From Rufibacter psychrotolerans (GTDB lineage Bacteria; Bacteroidota; Bacteroidia; Cytophagales; Hymenobacteraceae): a stretch of 64,000 bases of DNA. The position numbers and the translations under genes were made by a program. The DNA lies in contig NZ_JAFFJV010000004.1 in NCBI RefSeq assembly GCF_016924645.1, positions 1 through 64,000 of the forward strand. The letters are read 5' to 3'. The notes beneath the pieces are model-generated. The model saw nothing but the letters and a program-made list of their open reading frames with translations, ran no database searches and was not told the origin of the DNA. Shown piece after piece: positions 1-9,432 of the stretch; position 1 is the stretch's first letter, and every line of letters begins with the position of its first letter.

Positions 1-1059
1 GGTCTGCGGCTGGGTTCCGATGGTGCCGGTGCGGGCGGCGGACACGCAGGTGGTCCCCTTCACGCGGGCGGTGACGCTGTAGCTGCTGCCGGCGGCCAGG
101 GCGGAGAAGGTCACCTGGTCGGTGAAGGCGCCCCCGTTGAGGCTGTACTCGTAGTCAACCCCGCCGCCGTCCAGCGGGGAGGTCACCGTCAGGCTGCCCG
201 TGGCCACCTCGCAGGTCGGGTGGGTCACGCTCACGGTCGGCTGGGCGGCGGTCTGCGGCTGAGGGTTAATGGTAGTTGTGGAGGCAGGTGAAATACAACC
301 TGCAGCATTTTTTGATGTTACGGTGTAGGTGCCTGGGGCTAAATTGTTGAAAATAGCGTTAGGGTAGGATACGTAAGGCCCACCATTTAAACTGAAGGTT
401 AACCCGGCTGTAGGTGAAGTGATAGCGATGCTGCCGGTTCCCACGGTACAGGTAGGATGTGTTGGTACCAGCACAGGTGGACCGGATGGAGTAGTAACAG
501 GTATTGTAGTAGGCCTGCTGCATTTTGGATTTATCTTGTCGGGGTTAGCCAACATTTCGGCACAGGTATTTCTGTCTGTATCAGAAGCATCTGTCCAAGC
601 TAGAAATACATTAGTTAGTCTTATGGTTGAGCCACACTCAAAAGGAATTTGTTGTCCTGGCACTGACCTTATTTGGCCTCCTTCCCATGGACCAGGTTCA
701 CAGCCATATATTTGCATGGTGGTAGGTGTTCCACCAGAAGGACTCGTAATCTCTACTGTTGCCCAATAAGTAAATGAACGCCTGGTAGATTCTGTTGTGT
801 TTTGAACTTGTAACACTAAAGTTTCAAGTAAATTCTCTCCTGTTTCGCAATCGGCGCAAGGTTCCCCCAAGGTGGCACTTATTACCTGCATGTCGTTTGC
901 AACGCATTTGGTGTCAGGAGCTGGGAAAGTTTGTCCAACAGCTGTTCCTGAGTAAAAAAGCAGGGAACAGAGCAGTGCCATGACGTACCGCCATAGCCCT
1001 AGTGATTGTTTCACTAGCACGTTCTCCGTCCAACAAGTGTAATTGTAAGAATTAACCAT
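1..1059 (-). CDS. SprB-type repeat surface protein, N-terminal part (cut by window edge)
   Basis: No stop is seen; the frame runs off the left edge after 353 codons. A hydrophobic signal segment (MALLCSLLFYSGTAVGQ, about residues 28-44) is followed by a roughly 160-residue Cys-containing region and then Ig-like modules of about 80 residues, each starting near THPTC and containing SLNGG and SVTAR or TVTSK. This is the pattern of SprB repeats in secreted Bacteroidota adhesins. Such proteins are usually exported by the type IX system, but the sorting domain would lie outside the window. The ATG at 1059 gives an unusually long polar leader; a GTG about 17 codons later (VKQSLGLWRY) may be the true start. 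The two visible modules differ sharply in base composition. Function beyond adhesion or surface display is unknown. Confidence 0.75.
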   Translation of the reverse strand, partial: MVNSYNYTCWTENVLVKQSLGLWRYVMALLCSLLFYSGTAVGQTFPAPDTKCVANDMQVISATLGEPCADCETGENLLETLVLQVQNTTESTRRSFTYWATVEITSPSGGTPTTMQIYGCEPGPWEGGQIRSVPGQQIPFECGSTIRLTNVFLAWTDASDTDRNTCAEMLANPDKINPKCSRPTTIPVTTPSGPPVLVPTHPTCTVGTGSIAITSPTAGLTFSLNGGPYVSYPNAIFNNLAPGTYTVTSKNAAGCISPASTTTINPQPQTAAQPTVSVTHPTCEVATGSLTVTSPLDGGGVDYEYSLNGGAFTDQVTFSALAAGSSYSVTARVKGTTCVSAARTGTIGTQPQT

Positions 1060-1644
1060 GATACTTGATTTAATGTGTGGTTGTTTGATTGGATGAGTTA
1101 GAGAAAAGCACTGAACACTTACCCTGTGAAGGAAAGTGTCAGACATGGCGGGGTGGGTACTGGTTTTACCAGTACTGGATCAATAGAAAGGCTGTGATGA
1201 CATCAAGTAGTAATTCCCTTACCGATAAAGCGGATTGGTCTTGTATCTAGGTGCTTTGCTGGTCAGGACTTTGATCAGAGGGTACCTAGTAAATTGCATT
1301 GCAAGCCAATGTTTCACTTCATCTCTAAGAAGGTAGAGCCAGAATGCGGGGGAATTAAGAAGGAAATCGCTCTATCATACCGGTGTGCGGATTAATGGAT
1401 AGAGAAAGGTTGCTTCAATTTTAATAGCTGTGCTATACTCCTGCATAGCCTACTATCCTCTACTTGGGCAAAGCGTATTATAGAAAGCTCGCTGTTTGAA
1501 AGAATGACCAAAGATATACTTTCAGATTATGTTAAACAATAGAAAAGTATAAAATTATATTTTAATAATTATATAAACTTAATTCGCAAGCAGCTCCTGG
1601 ATTTTAAGCTTTTTGTATATTTATTGGATAGCTTCAAAAGATAC

Positions 1645-1833
1645 CTAATCCATTGAGGGATGACTTAGTTGGATTTTATGTAAATGAAACCACTTCTGGT
1701 AAGTTTTTGCTGTTATTTTAACAAGTTGTCTTAAAAACGCAGAACGATAAGCTGTATGCGTATTGCTGTTCTTTTCTAAGATCATGCGTAGCATCTGAAT
1801 TTGCTCTGCTAAACGTTGGTCTTGAGCAGCCAA
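1645..1833 (-). pseudogene. Possible C-terminal remnant of an unknown protein
   Basis: A 62-codon frame, only openable at a TTG, with a protein-like helical composition (AEQIQMLRMILEKNSNTHT, then AFLRQLVKITAKTYQKW). An in-frame stop lies a few codons upstream of the TTG. No family was recognised. It sits alone in a gene-poor stretch next to a tRNA, so it may be the decayed tail of a lost accessory gene; it could equally be chance. Confidence 0.2.
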
Positions 1834-1924
1834 TCTGGTTAAAAAGCTATCCTACTTCTGGTTTTACTGCCTATCCATGGTCCGCAGGTTTTCGCTCTGG
1901 GCAGCCCATACTAGTGACGGGTGT

Positions 1925-1962
1925 GTTTCTAAGGCAATTTCTGGAAAATAGGCCGAAAACGC
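1925..1962. repeat. 38-nt palindromic repeat, copy 1
   Basis: Matches the repeat pattern: GTTT..AGGC on the left, TTTCTGGAAAA in the centre, GGCCGAAAAC on the right. It lies in non-coding DNA. Confidence 0.6.
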
Positions 1963-2118
1963 AGGCGGGGTGGAGGAGAGTAAACCATAAATGGCCTGGG
2001 ATTTCCCTGAAACTTACAACAGCAGGAGCGCCCAAGCTGGTAGAACTTGGGCAGGGTCTAATACCAGAGGCAGGAAGGGGAGGGTGCCAGGTATGACGTA
2101 TCAGACGGGGTGAAAAGC

Positions 2119-2156
2119 AAAAAAGGCCTCCAGGCAAGATGCTGAAAGGCCTTTTT
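2119..2156 (-). terminator. Rho-independent terminator of the tRNA
   Basis: AAAAAGGCCT pairs with AGGCCTTTTT around a loop of about 17 nt. Read on the minus strand it follows the tRNA within 4 nt and ends in a T run. Confidence 0.75.
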
Positions 2157-2159
2157 GGG

Positions 2160-2236
2160 TGGTAGCGGGGAGCAGAATCGAACTGCCGACCTTAGGGTTA
2201 TGAATCCTACGCTCTAACCATCTGAGCTACCCCGCC
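2160..2236 (-). tRNA. tRNA-Met (anticodon CAT)
   Basis: The minus strand folds as a cloverleaf: acceptor GGCGGGG with CCCCGCT (a G-U closing pair), D arm beginning GCTC, anticodon stem TAGGA/CCCTA (imperfect last pair) around loop TTCATAA, T loop TTCGATT, discriminator A and an encoded CCA. The paired first base argues against an initiator tRNA. Elongator Met is most likely; the lysidine-modified Ile2 type also has CAT and cannot be fully excluded by eye. Confidence 0.9.
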
Positions 2237-2373
2237 GAATTGTGGTGCAAATGTAGGGGAAAGATTTATAACCGCGCAAGTTTTTTTGTATAAAATATTT
2301 TCCTTTACTTGAGAAGCATAACCGTTCCCCGACCTAAACTACTTACGCCCTTTACCTTTATGCTTTATTGTCT

Positions 2374-2769
2374 ATGAGTAAAATAAAGTTTATTAGAGAG
2401 TATCCGCTCAACGCCTCGGCTAAAATGCTCTACCCGTACCTGAGTACCGCCTCGGGCTTGCAACAGTGGCTGTGTGATGCCGCCCTTCAGCTGGGGGAGC
2501 GCCGCTACAATCTTGTCTGGGACAACCAGGACCACATTGCCGAGATGACCAGCCACCGCACCAACAAGTCGGTACGGTTCACTTTTCCGGGCACCAACAA
2601 GGGCACCCTGCATGACTGCAGCTACATTGACTTCTCCATTGAGACCAGTGAGCTCACCCAGGAACAATTTTTGCGCATTGTAGATTATACCGATGTAGGA
2701 GACGTGGAGCAATTGGCGGAGCTTTGGGACAATCAGGTGCTCACCTTGCGGGAGCTCATCGGGGGATAG
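2374..2769 (+). CDS. START-like (SRPBCC fold) domain protein
   Basis: 131 aa starting at the ATG (MSKIKFIREYPL); a TTG two codons upstream is less likely. The opening 'EYPL..S..MLYPYLSTASGLQQWL' pattern and the repeated F-T-F-P strands match the small START-like proteins conserved in Bacteroidota, a helix-grip fold that usually binds a hydrophobic ligand. The ligand and partner are unknown. It lies about 95 bp upstream of the LptF/G permease in the same direction, which suggests but does not prove a cell-envelope connection. It has no signal peptide, so it is probably cytoplasmic. Confidence 0.8.
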   Translation: MSKIKFIREYPLNASAKMLYPYLSTASGLQQWLCDAALQLGERRYNLVWDNQDHIAEMTSHRTNKSVRFTFPGTNKGTLHDCSYIDFSIETSELTQEQFLRIVDYTDVGDVEQLAELWDNQVLTLRELIGG

Positions 2770-2790
2770 CCTCCTTTTCGGGGCTTTTCG

Positions 2791-2798
2791 TAAATTTG
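2791..2798 (+). promoter_or_regulatory. Promoter -7 box TAAATTTG for the LptF/G gene
   Basis: Exact match to the Bacteroidota -7 consensus TAnnTTTG, 66 nt upstream of the ATG at 2864. No clear -33 TTTG at the usual spacing. Confidence 0.4.
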
Positions 2799-2819
2799 GC
2801 CACTTTTCCTGGATACTAC

Positions 2820-2845
2820 CCGTGCCGGTCCTGGCACCGGCACGG
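2820..2845 (+). promoter_or_regulatory. GC-rich hairpin in the 5' leader of the LptF/G gene
   Basis: CCGTGCCGGT pairs perfectly with ACCGGCACGG around a 6-nt loop, ending 18 nt before the ATG at 2864 and downstream of the predicted promoter. No T run follows, so it is not a classical terminator. It could tune translation or be a chance inverted repeat. Confidence 0.4.
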
Positions 2846-2863
2846 CAGGAGCGGCTTCAATGC

Positions 2864-4276
2864 ATGAAAAAATTAGATAAACTTATTCTTAAGTCCTTTA
2901 TAGGGCCTTTTGTACTCACCTTTGCCGTAGTTGAATTTATTCTGCTGCTCCAGATCATTCTTAAATACCTGGATGATCTGGTAGGGAAAGACCTAGGGGC
3001 TGGCGTGATCTCTGAGCTGCTGTTTTACTTCAGCCTAAACCTGGCCCCCATGGCCTTTCCCCTGGCCATTCTGCTTTCTTCGCTCATGACCTTCGGCAAC
3101 CTGGGGGAGCACCATGAGCTAACGGCCATCAAAACCTCGGGCGTCTCCTTGGTGCGGGCCTTGCGGCCCGTGTTCTTCTTCGCCGTAATCCTTACGGTGG
3201 CCGCGTTCTTCTTCCACAACACCATTGTGCCCAAAGCCAACCTGCGGGCCTACAGCCTCATGTGGGACATCCGGCAGAAGAAACCTTCCCTTGACCTGAA
3301 GGAAGGCTCTTTCTACAACGGCTTGCCCAACCGCAGCATCAGGGTAGGCAAGAAGTTTGAAGACGGGCAAACCCTTAAGGACATCATGATCTATGATCAC
3401 TCCAACGGGCAGGGCAACGCGGTGGTCATGCTGGCCGACTCAGGCAAGATGTACACCCAATACAACGACCAGTACCTGGTGCTGGAGATGTTCAACGGGA
3501 AAACCTTTGCCGAGGAGCGCCCCAGCAGCGCGAACGCCTACGGGCAGAACACCGGGTACCTGCGGCAGGCTTTCACCAAGAACAAGATTGTGGTCAATCT
3601 CTCTTCGTTTCAGATGACGCGCTCCAACGCCCAGTGGTTCGCCGACAACAAAATGATGAAGAACATTGACCAGCTTACTCAGGTAACCGATTCGCTGCAG
3701 AAGCAGATTGGCAAGGAGACCGAGTTGCTGGAGCCCAATGTGCGGCCTTTCTACTCGTACTTTCCTACCCTCAAAGCCACCGACACGCTAAAGATCAAGG
3801 CAGACTCCCTCAAGCTGCCCCTCGCCATTACCCTGCAGGACGTGCAGACCGCCGCCAACGCGGCCCGCAACGTGAAGAGCTTTACCAGCTCATACACCTC
3901 GCGGCTGAGTACCATTCAGCGGGAGCGCAACAACTATGAGATTGAGATCCACCGGAAGTTCACTCAGGCGTTTGCCTGCTTTATCATGTTCCTGATTGGG
4001 GCGCCGCTGGGGGCCATCATCCGTAAGGGCGGGTTGGGCATGCCGGTGATCATTTCCATCGCCTTCTTTATTGTGTACTACGTGCTCAGCATCCTGGGCG
4101 AGAAGTGGGGCCGGGAAGGGGTGGCGCCGGTGGCCCTGGGCATGTGGGCAGCCAACATGATCCTGCTGCCGGTGGGGCTTTTCTTCCTGGTGCAGGCCCG
4201 CAATGACTCCAACTTGCTGGAGTTTGACTTCTGGCGCAAGTTCACGGCCCGCCTGCGGCGCATGAAAGGGGTGTAG
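2864..4276 (+). CDS. LptF/LptG (YjgP/YjgQ) family permease
   Basis: 470 aa. An N-terminal block of membrane segments (FIGPFVLTFAVVEFILLLQI; MAFPLAILLSSLMTFGNLGE; FFFAVILTVAAFFFHNTIVP), a large periplasmic region of about 240 residues, and a C-terminal block beginning IMFLIGAPLGAIIRKGG give the family layout. LptF/G proteins form the inner-membrane part of the LptB2FG exporter that extracts lipopolysaccharide and passes it to LptC/A. The sequence does not decide between F and G. The start is the ATG at 2864; a GTG 14 codons upstream is in frame but would encode a proline/arginine-rich leader made by the hairpin. Followed by rpsO. Confidence 0.88.
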   Translation: MKKLDKLILKSFIGPFVLTFAVVEFILLLQIILKYLDDLVGKDLGAGVISELLFYFSLNLAPMAFPLAILLSSLMTFGNLGEHHELTAIKTSGVSLVRALRPVFFFAVILTVAAFFFHNTIVPKANLRAYSLMWDIRQKKPSLDLKEGSFYNGLPNRSIRVGKKFEDGQTLKDIMIYDHSNGQGNAVVMLADSGKMYTQYNDQYLVLEMFNGKTFAEERPSSANAYGQNTGYLRQAFTKNKIVVNLSSFQMTRSNAQWFADNKMMKNIDQLTQVTDSLQKQIGKETELLEPNVRPFYSYFPTLKATDTLKIKADSLKLPLAITLQDVQTAANAARNVKSFTSSYTSRLSTIQRERNNYEIEIHRKFTQAFACFIMFLIGAPLGAIIRKGGLGMPVIISIAFFIVYYVLSILGEKWGREGVAPVALGMWAANMILLPVGLFFLVQARNDSNLLEFDFWRKFTARLRRMKGV

Positions 4277-4306
4277 AAGAAATAAAGCGCAATAATCACG
4301 TAAAAA

Positions 4307-4337
4307 TTTGAATATTGGCGTTTGTTTGCTAACTTTG
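4307..4337 (+). promoter_or_regulatory. Promoter of rpsO
   Basis: TTTG at 4307-4310, 19 nt of spacing, then TAACTTTG at 4330-4337: a full match to the Bacteroidota TTTG-N19-TAnnTTTG promoter. It lies 50 nt before the rpsO ATG, leaving room for a leader where S15 could act on its own mRNA. Confidence 0.7.
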
Positions 4338-4387
4338 CGCCTTATAATCTGAACTGCGATAAAAAAAGACAAGTACAGTTACACGCA

Positions 4388-4663
4388 ATGAAATTAACTA
4401 CCGAAGCGAAAAAAGAAATCTTCCAAACCAGCGGTTTTGCTAAGTCAGCCACCGATACCGGATCTGCTGAATCACAAATCGCCTTGTTTACTGCCCGGAT
4501 TAACCACCTGACAGAGCACCTTAAATCCAACAAAAAAGACTTCTCCACGCGTTTGGGTCTTTTGAAGCTGGTAGGTAAGAGAAGAAGATTGCTGAATTAC
4601 CTTACTAAAACAGACATTACGCGTTACCGCGCTATTATCGCTGAATTAGGCATTCGTAAATAA
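4388..4663 (+). CDS. rpsO: 30S ribosomal protein S15
   Basis: 91 aa (family 88-91). Contains the S15 landmarks [21 protein letters not shown] and the basic block [10 protein letters not shown], which bind the central domain of 16S rRNA and the three-way junction with S18/S6. The ATG at 4388 is chosen because it gives the canonical [10 protein letters not shown] start; the frame is open further upstream. It is followed by a strong terminator and then pnp, the common bacterial rpsO-pnp order. Confidence 0.97.
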   Translation: MKLTTEAKKEIFQTSGFAKSATDTGSAESQIALFTARINHLTEHLKSNKKDFSTRLGLLKLVGKRRRLLNYLTKTDITRYRAIIAELGIRK

Positions 4664-4673
4664 CATCTATAGG

Positions 4674-4714
4674 AAGATTAGGGAATTCATAAACGGGATT
4701 CCCTAATCTTTTTT
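4674..4714 (+). terminator. Rho-independent terminator after rpsO
   Basis: AAGATTAGGGA pairs with TCCCTAATCTT followed by a T6 run, 11 nt past the rpsO stop. It separates rpsO from pnp, so pnp probably has its own promoter (a near match TTACTTTG lies at 4773-4780) or depends on read-through. Confidence 0.85.
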
Positions 4715-4802
4715 ACAGCCTCCGCTTTCCCTTCTTTCTTAGCGCCCTTGGCTCTCTGCCTGTGGGTGCCTTTTACTTTGATTGCATCTTATATCAAGAA
4801 CG

Positions 4803-6953
4803 ATGTCATATAACGCTATAAATAAAACCATCCGCATGGCCAACGGCCGTGACATTACCATTGAAACCGGCAAGCTGGCCAAGCAGGCCGACGGCTCTGT
4901 GGTGGTAAAATGCGGAAACGCGATGCTGCTGGCCACTGTGGTCTCTAACAAGGAAGCCCGCGAAGGAGTGGACTTTCTGCCGCTTTCAGTAGACTACCAG
5001 GAGAAATTTGCCTCCTCCGGTAAAATCCCCGGCGGTTTCTTGAAAAGGGAAGCCCGCCTTTCTGACTATGAAATCCTGATCAGCCGTCTGGTGGACCGCA
5101 TTTTGCGCCCCATGTTCCCAGACGATTACCACGCAGAAACCCAGGTGATCATCAACCTGATCTCTGCCGATTCTGAGATCCTGCCCGACGCATTAGCCGC
5201 TCTGGCTGCTTCTGCCGCTATCTCAGTGTCTGATATTCCGTTCAACGGTCCTATCTCTGAAGTACGCGTGGCCCGCATTGACGGCCAGTACCAGATCAAC
5301 CCCTTGCTTTCTGACCTGAGCCGCGCCGACATTGACCTGATTGTAGGTGGCTCTGCCGACAGCGTGGCCATGGTGGAAGGTGAAATGAGCGAGGTGTCTG
5401 AAGAAGACATGCTGGAGGCCATCCGGGTGGCGCATGAAGCCATCAAAGGCCAGGTGCAAGCCCAAGTGGAACTGGCACAGGAAGTGGGCAACACCACCAA
5501 GCGCGAGTACAGCCACGAGACCAATGACCCAGAGCTGAAGGAGCTGATCTTTAAAGCCGTGTATGACAAGGCGTATCAGGTGGCTGCCTCCGGCAACAAC
5601 GTAAAAGCCCAGCGCAAAGAAGCCTTCAAAGCCATTAAAGAGGAATTTGTGGCTTCCCTGCCCGAAGATCATACCTATGACGCTACCCTCATTGGCAAAT
5701 ACTTCCATGACGCCGAGAAAGAAGCCGTGCGTGATGCTGTCCTCAAAGAGCGCCGCCGTCTGGATGGCCGGGCCCTGGATGAAATCCGCCCGATCTGGTC
5801 TGAGGTGAACTACCTGCCGTCTGCCCACGGGTCAGCGGTGTTTACCCGCGGTGAGACGCAGTCCCTGACTACCGTTACCCTGGGTACCAAATTAGATGAG
5901 CAGATGATTGACGGAGCCATGTTCTCTGGCTTTAACAAGTTCATGCTGCACTACAACTTCCCGCCGTTCTCTACCGGTGAGGCCAAGCCAATGCGCGGTA
6001 CCGGCCGGAGAGAAGTTGGGCACGGAAACCTGGCCATGCGTTCTTTGAAGAAAGTGCTGCCGCCGGAAGACGAGAATCCTTACACCATCCGTATCGTGTC
6101 TGATATCCTGGAGTCGAACGGTTCTTCTTCCATGGCAACCGTTTGTGCCGGTACCCTGGCGCTGATGGATGCCGGTATCCAGATCAAAGCTCCGGTGTCT
6201 GGGATTGCCATGGGCTTGATCATGGACGAGGAGACCGGTAACTTCGCCGTTCTTTCTGACATCCTGGGCGATGAAGACCACCTGGGTGACATGGACTTTA
6301 AAGTAACCGGTACTGCCAAAGGAATCACCGCTTGCCAGATGGACATTAAGGTAAAAGGTCTTTCCTTTGAGATCCTGGGCCAGGCCCTGGCGCAAGCCAG
6401 AAACGGCCGTCTGCACATCCTGGGCGAGATGAACAAAACCATCGCGCAGCCAAACCCAGACTTTAAGCCGCATACCCCACGTTCTCAGAACATCATCATT
6501 GACAAAGAATTCATTGGTGCCATCATTGGACCAGGCGGTAAAGTGATTCAGCAGATCCAGCGCGATTCTGGGGCGGTGATCCAGATTGAGGAGAAAAATG
6601 ACAAAGGATACGTAAACGTGTTCGCCACGAACCAGGATGCCATGCAACTGGCCGTATCCAAGATCAAAGCCATTGTGGCCGTTCCAGAAGTGGGCGAGAC
6701 CTACGTTGGTAAAGTAAAATCTATCCAGCCATACGGCGCCTTTGTGGAATTCATGCCTGGCAAAGACGGCTTGCTGCACATCTCTGAGGTGAAGTGGGAG
6801 CGTCTGGAAAGCATGGAAGGCGTGTTGGAGCTAGGCGAGGAAATCAAAGTGAAGCTGGTGGACGTTGATCCTAAGACCGGCAAGTTCAAGCTTTCCCGCA
6901 AGGCCCTGTTGCCAAAACCTGAGCGTCCGGAGTCTGCTCCTAAAAAAGCCTAA
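4803..6953 (+). CDS. pnp: Polyribonucleotide nucleotidyltransferase (PNPase)
   Basis: 716 aa. Two RNase PH-like domains (about residues 10-230 and 310-540) joined by a helical domain, then a KH domain ([15 protein letters not shown], near 575-590) and an S1 domain ([17 protein letters not shown], near 635-650) ending in a short basic tail. It degrades RNA 3' to 5' by phosphorolysis and is a component of RNA turnover in the cytoplasm. The second PH domain carries the expected [16 protein letters not shown] region (here [12 protein letters not shown]). The ATG at 4803 is preferred over a TTG seven codons earlier. Length and domain order are standard; nothing is missing. Confidence 0.97.
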   Translation: MSYNAINKTIRMANGRDITIETGKLAKQADGSVVVKCGNAMLLATVVSNKEAREGVDFLPLSVDYQEKFASSGKIPGGFLKREARLSDYEILISRLVDRILRPMFPDDYHAETQVIINLISADSEILPDALAALAASAAISVSDIPFNGPISEVRVARIDGQYQINPLLSDLSRADIDLIVGGSADSVAMVEGEMSEVSEEDMLEAIRVAHEAIKGQVQAQVELAQEVGNTTKREYSHETNDPELKELIFKAVYDKAYQVAASGNNVKAQRKEAFKAIKEEFVASLPEDHTYDATLIGKYFHDAEKEAVRDAVLKERRRLDGRALDEIRPIWSEVNYLPSAHGSAVFTRGETQSLTTVTLGTKLDEQMIDGAMFSGFNKFMLHYNFPPFSTGEAKPMRGTGRREVGHGNLAMRSLKKVLPPEDENPYTIRIVSDILESNGSSSMATVCAGTLALMDAGIQIKAPVSGIAMGLIMDEETGNFAVLSDILGDEDHLGDMDFKVTGTAKGITACQMDIKVKGLSFEILGQALAQARNGRLHILGEMNKTIAQPNPDFKPHTPRSQNIIIDKEFIGAIIGPGGKVIQQIQRDSGAVIQIEEKNDKGYVNVFATNQDAMQLAVSKIKAIVAVPEVGETYVGKVKSIQPYGAFVEFMPGKDGLLHISEVKWERLESMEGVLELGEEIKVKLVDVDPKTGKFKLSRKALLPKPERPESAPKKA

Positions 6954-7007
6954 CGTATTCCTCTCCATGACCCGGCTTTCCCCCTGCATCACAGGTGGGT
7001 TGGCCGG

Positions 7008-7045
7008 GTTTTGGGGCTTGTTTCTGAAAAGAAGCCCCAAAACCA
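7008..7045. repeat. 38-nt palindromic repeat, copy 2
   Basis: GTTTTGGGGCTT pairs perfectly with AAGCCCCAAAAC. It lies between pnp and rpoD and may also act as a weak terminator. Confidence 0.75.
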
Positions 7046-7150
7046 AGGAGTTAGCAGGTGTTTTCACGTGAAGAGAACTTTTGGAGCCGGCAAGGGGTTA
7101 TCCCTTCAGCCAACCAATACAGAGATTTACTAAGATAGATATACACTCCA

Positions 7151-8014
7151 ATGAGACAGCTGAAAATAAGCAAGCAGATTACCAACCGTGAAAGCCAGTC
7201 CCTGGATAAGTACCTGCAGGAGATTGGAAAGGTGGACTTGCTCACCCCAGACGAGGAAGTAACGCTTGCCCAGCGCATCAGAGAAGGCGACCAGTTCGCC
7301 CTCGAGAAATTAACCAAAGCCAACCTGCGCTTCGTGGTGTCGGTGGCCAAGCAATACCAGAACCAGGGACTTTCCCTGGGTGATTTGATCAATGAAGGAA
7401 ACCTGGGCTTGATCAAAGCCGCCAAGCGTTTTGACGAAACCCGCGGTTTTAAATTTATCTCGTACGCCGTATGGTGGATCCGTCAGTCAATTCTGCAGGC
7501 CTTGGCCGAACAGTCCCGGATTGTGCGCCTTCCTCTCAACCGCGTGGGCTCCCTGAACAAAATCTCCAAGTCTTTTTCAGAACTGGAGCAGAAGTTTGAG
7601 CGCGAGCCGTCTCCCGAAGAAATTGCCGAAGTACTGGAACTGACCACCGCCGAAGTGGTAGACACCCTGAAGATCTCGGGCCGTCACGTGTCGGTGGATG
7701 CGCCGTTCGTACAGGGCGAGGAAAACCGTCTATTAGACGTGCTGGAAAACGAAGACGAAGAGTCTCCGGACACCGGCCTCATGAACGACTCGCTGCGCAA
7801 GGAAGTACAGCGTGCCCTTTCTACCCTCACCAAGCGCGAGGCCGATGTGATCACGCTTTACTTCGGCCTGAACGGAGAGCACTCTCTTACCCTGGAGGAG
7901 ATTGGCGAGAAGTTCAACCTGACTCGTGAGCGCGTGCGCCAGATCAAAGAGAAAGCCATCCGCCGCTTACGCCACACGTCCCGCAGCAAGGCCCTGAAGC
8001 CTTACCTGGGATAA
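7151..8014 (+). CDS. rpoD: RNA polymerase primary sigma factor, short Bacteroidota type
   Basis: 287 aa. Lacks region 1.1, as is normal for the Bacteroidota primary sigma (called RpoD/SigA). Region 1.2 ([14 protein letters not shown]), region 2 ([44 protein letters not shown]), region 3 and region 4 ([18 protein letters not shown]) are all present. It directs RNA polymerase to the TTTG/TAnnTTTG promoters seen across this window. Its own promoter was not identified with confidence. A terminator and a 38-nt repeat follow. Confidence 0.96.
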   Translation: MRQLKISKQITNRESQSLDKYLQEIGKVDLLTPDEEVTLAQRIREGDQFALEKLTKANLRFVVSVAKQYQNQGLSLGDLINEGNLGLIKAAKRFDETRGFKFISYAVWWIRQSILQALAEQSRIVRLPLNRVGSLNKISKSFSELEQKFEREPSPEEIAEVLELTTAEVVDTLKISGRHVSVDAPFVQGEENRLLDVLENEDEESPDTGLMNDSLRKEVQRALSTLTKREADVITLYFGLNGEHSLTLEEIGEKFNLTRERVRQIKEKAIRRLRHTSRSKALKPYLG

Positions 8015-8035
8015 CGGAGAAATAGTATTTTCAAG

Positions 8036-8068
8036 GCCTTGGTTTCAGCAGAAGCCAAGGCTTTTTTT
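8036..8068 (+). terminator. Rho-independent terminator after rpoD
   Basis: GCCTTGG pairs with CCAAGGC followed by seven T, 22 nt past the stop. Confidence 0.75.
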
Positions 8069-8103
8069 ATGCCTTGGTTTACCTAAGTACTACTTTGGGT
8101 TGC

Positions 8104-8141
8104 GTTTTGGGCCTGATTTCATGAAAACAGGTCAAAAAAGT
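8104..8141. repeat. 38-nt palindromic repeat, copy 3 (degenerate right arm)
   Basis: Left arm GTTTTGGGCCTG and central ATGAAAACAG fit the pattern; the right arm reads GTCAAAAAAG. It lies 35 nt past the rpoD terminator. The rest of the 365-bp gap to trxB shows no gene. Confidence 0.5.
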
Positions 8142-8379
8142 GCAGCAGCCGTTAAACCATGGGAACTACCGCTTGTCTAACCAGAGTTACACTAGAGGAG
8201 CGCAATAACCTTCCGCAGATTTCCTTCCTTTGGCCTGGCCGGCTGCAGACAACCCATTATGTGCAGTTGCTCACTTACAAGGTACCCGGGCCTGGAACGG
8301 GAGGTTGGCCGGGGCAGTATACTACCCCGCCGGTGTTTAAAATAATTTGTAATATTGCACTCCCAAATTATTACCAGAT

Positions 8380-9324
8380 ATGGAAAACCAAAAGGAGCGC
8401 GTAAAGTGCCTCATTATAGGTTCCGGCCCCGCCGGGTATACCGCCGCCATTTACGCCTCACGTGCCGGCCTGAAGCCGGTGATGTACCAGGGCTTGCAGC
8501 CGGGTGGTCAGTTGACCATTACCAATGACGTAGAAAATTACCCAGGATACCCGCAGGGCGTGAACGGTCCGCAGATGATGGAAGATTTCCGCCAGCAGGC
8601 CGAGCGTTTCGGGGCCGACATCCGCTATGGAATCGCCACCTCGGTTGATTTCTCGGGCAAACCCCACCGCGTGACCATTGACGAGCAGAAAGAGATTGAG
8701 GCCGATACCGTGATCATTGCCACCGGGGCTTCGGCCAAGTGGTTGGGTCTGGAGTCGGAGGCGCGCCTGAACGGGAGCGGGGTCTCTGCCTGCGCCGTGT
8801 GCGACGGCTTCTTTTACCGCGGCCAGGAAGTGGCCATTGTGGGCGCCGGTGACACCGCCTGCGAAGAAGCGCATTACCTGTCTAACCTTTGCTCTAAGGT
8901 GTACATGATTGTGCGCCGCGACGAGATGCGGGCCTCTACCATCATGCAGAACCGCGTGAAAAACACGCCTAACATTGAGATTCTCTGGAACAGCGTCACA
9001 GACGAGATCCTGGGCGAGCACGGGGTGGAAGGCGTACGCCTGAAGAACACCGTTACCGGAGAGACCAGCGAGATTGCGTTGAAAGGCTTCTTTGTGGCCA
9101 TCGGCCACGAGCCCAACTCCAAGATCTTCCAGGCCTACCTGGAGCACGACGAGAGCGGCTACCTGAAGACCATTCCGGGCACTTCCAAAACCAACGTTGA
9201 CGGCGTGTTTGCCTGCGGCGATGTGCAGGACAACGTGTACCGTCAGGCGGTGACCGCGGCCGGTACCGGGTGCATGGCCGCGCTGGACGCAGAACGCTAC
9301 CTGGCCTCGCTGGAGGACCATTAA
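8380..9324 (+). CDS. trxB: Thioredoxin-disulfide reductase
   Basis: 314 aa. N-terminal FAD motif GSGPAGYTAA, redox centre CAVC (about residues 143-146) and second nucleotide motif GAGDTACEEAHYL for NADPH, with the C-terminal FACGDVQD FAD-binding block. It reduces thioredoxin with NADPH in the cytoplasm. Standard length and motif set, so low-molecular-weight ferredoxin-type reductases are excluded by the intact CxxC. It is transcribed alone or with the downstream M23 gene; a hairpin at 9334-9384 makes the former more likely. The nearby bshB1 adds a thiol-redox flavour to this block. Confidence 0.96.
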   Translation: MENQKERVKCLIIGSGPAGYTAAIYASRAGLKPVMYQGLQPGGQLTITNDVENYPGYPQGVNGPQMMEDFRQQAERFGADIRYGIATSVDFSGKPHRVTIDEQKEIEADTVIIATGASAKWLGLESEARLNGSGVSACAVCDGFFYRGQEVAIVGAGDTACEEAHYLSNLCSKVYMIVRRDEMRASTIMQNRVKNTPNIEILWNSVTDEILGEHGVEGVRLKNTVTGETSEIALKGFFVAIGHEPNSKIFQAYLEHDESGYLKTIPGTSKTNVDGVFACGDVQDNVYRQAVTAAGTGCMAALDAERYLASLEDH

Positions 9325-9333
9325 AAAAAGGGA

Positions 9334-9384
9334 GAACAAGCCGCTATGCGTTGCCCAGGCAATAAAATAGGGGCTTGTTCAGTT
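9334..9384 (+). terminator. Weak terminator-like hairpin after trxB
   Basis: GAACAAGCC pairs with GGCTTGTTC across a 29-nt loop; only a short T run follows. Confidence 0.4.
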
Positions 9385-9432
9385 TTAAAGCCGAACCCAA
9401 GCTACTTTGGCTCCGGTGATTAATTGGATTAA

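Larger units (their letters stand above)
1060..2118. other. Gene-poor intergenic region
   Basis: About 1.06 kb between the adhesin and the tRNA. Stops are frequent in all frames and the part around 1500-1600 is A/T-rich. It holds one gene-fragment-like frame (1645-1833) and one copy of the 38-nt palindromic repeat (1925-1962). Short frames at 1871-2137 and 1914-2096 overlap each other and look like chance. Nothing else was recognised. Confidence 0.5.

Noticed and set aside
1871..2137. 88-codon minus-strand frame next to the tRNA
   Set aside because: Overlaps a plus-strand frame, a repeat copy and the tRNA terminator; composition looks like translated non-coding DNA.
8159..8404. 81-codon open frame before trxB
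   Set aside because: Overlaps the trxB start, has low-complexity proline/threonine composition and no family resemblance; the region is better read as promoter and leader.
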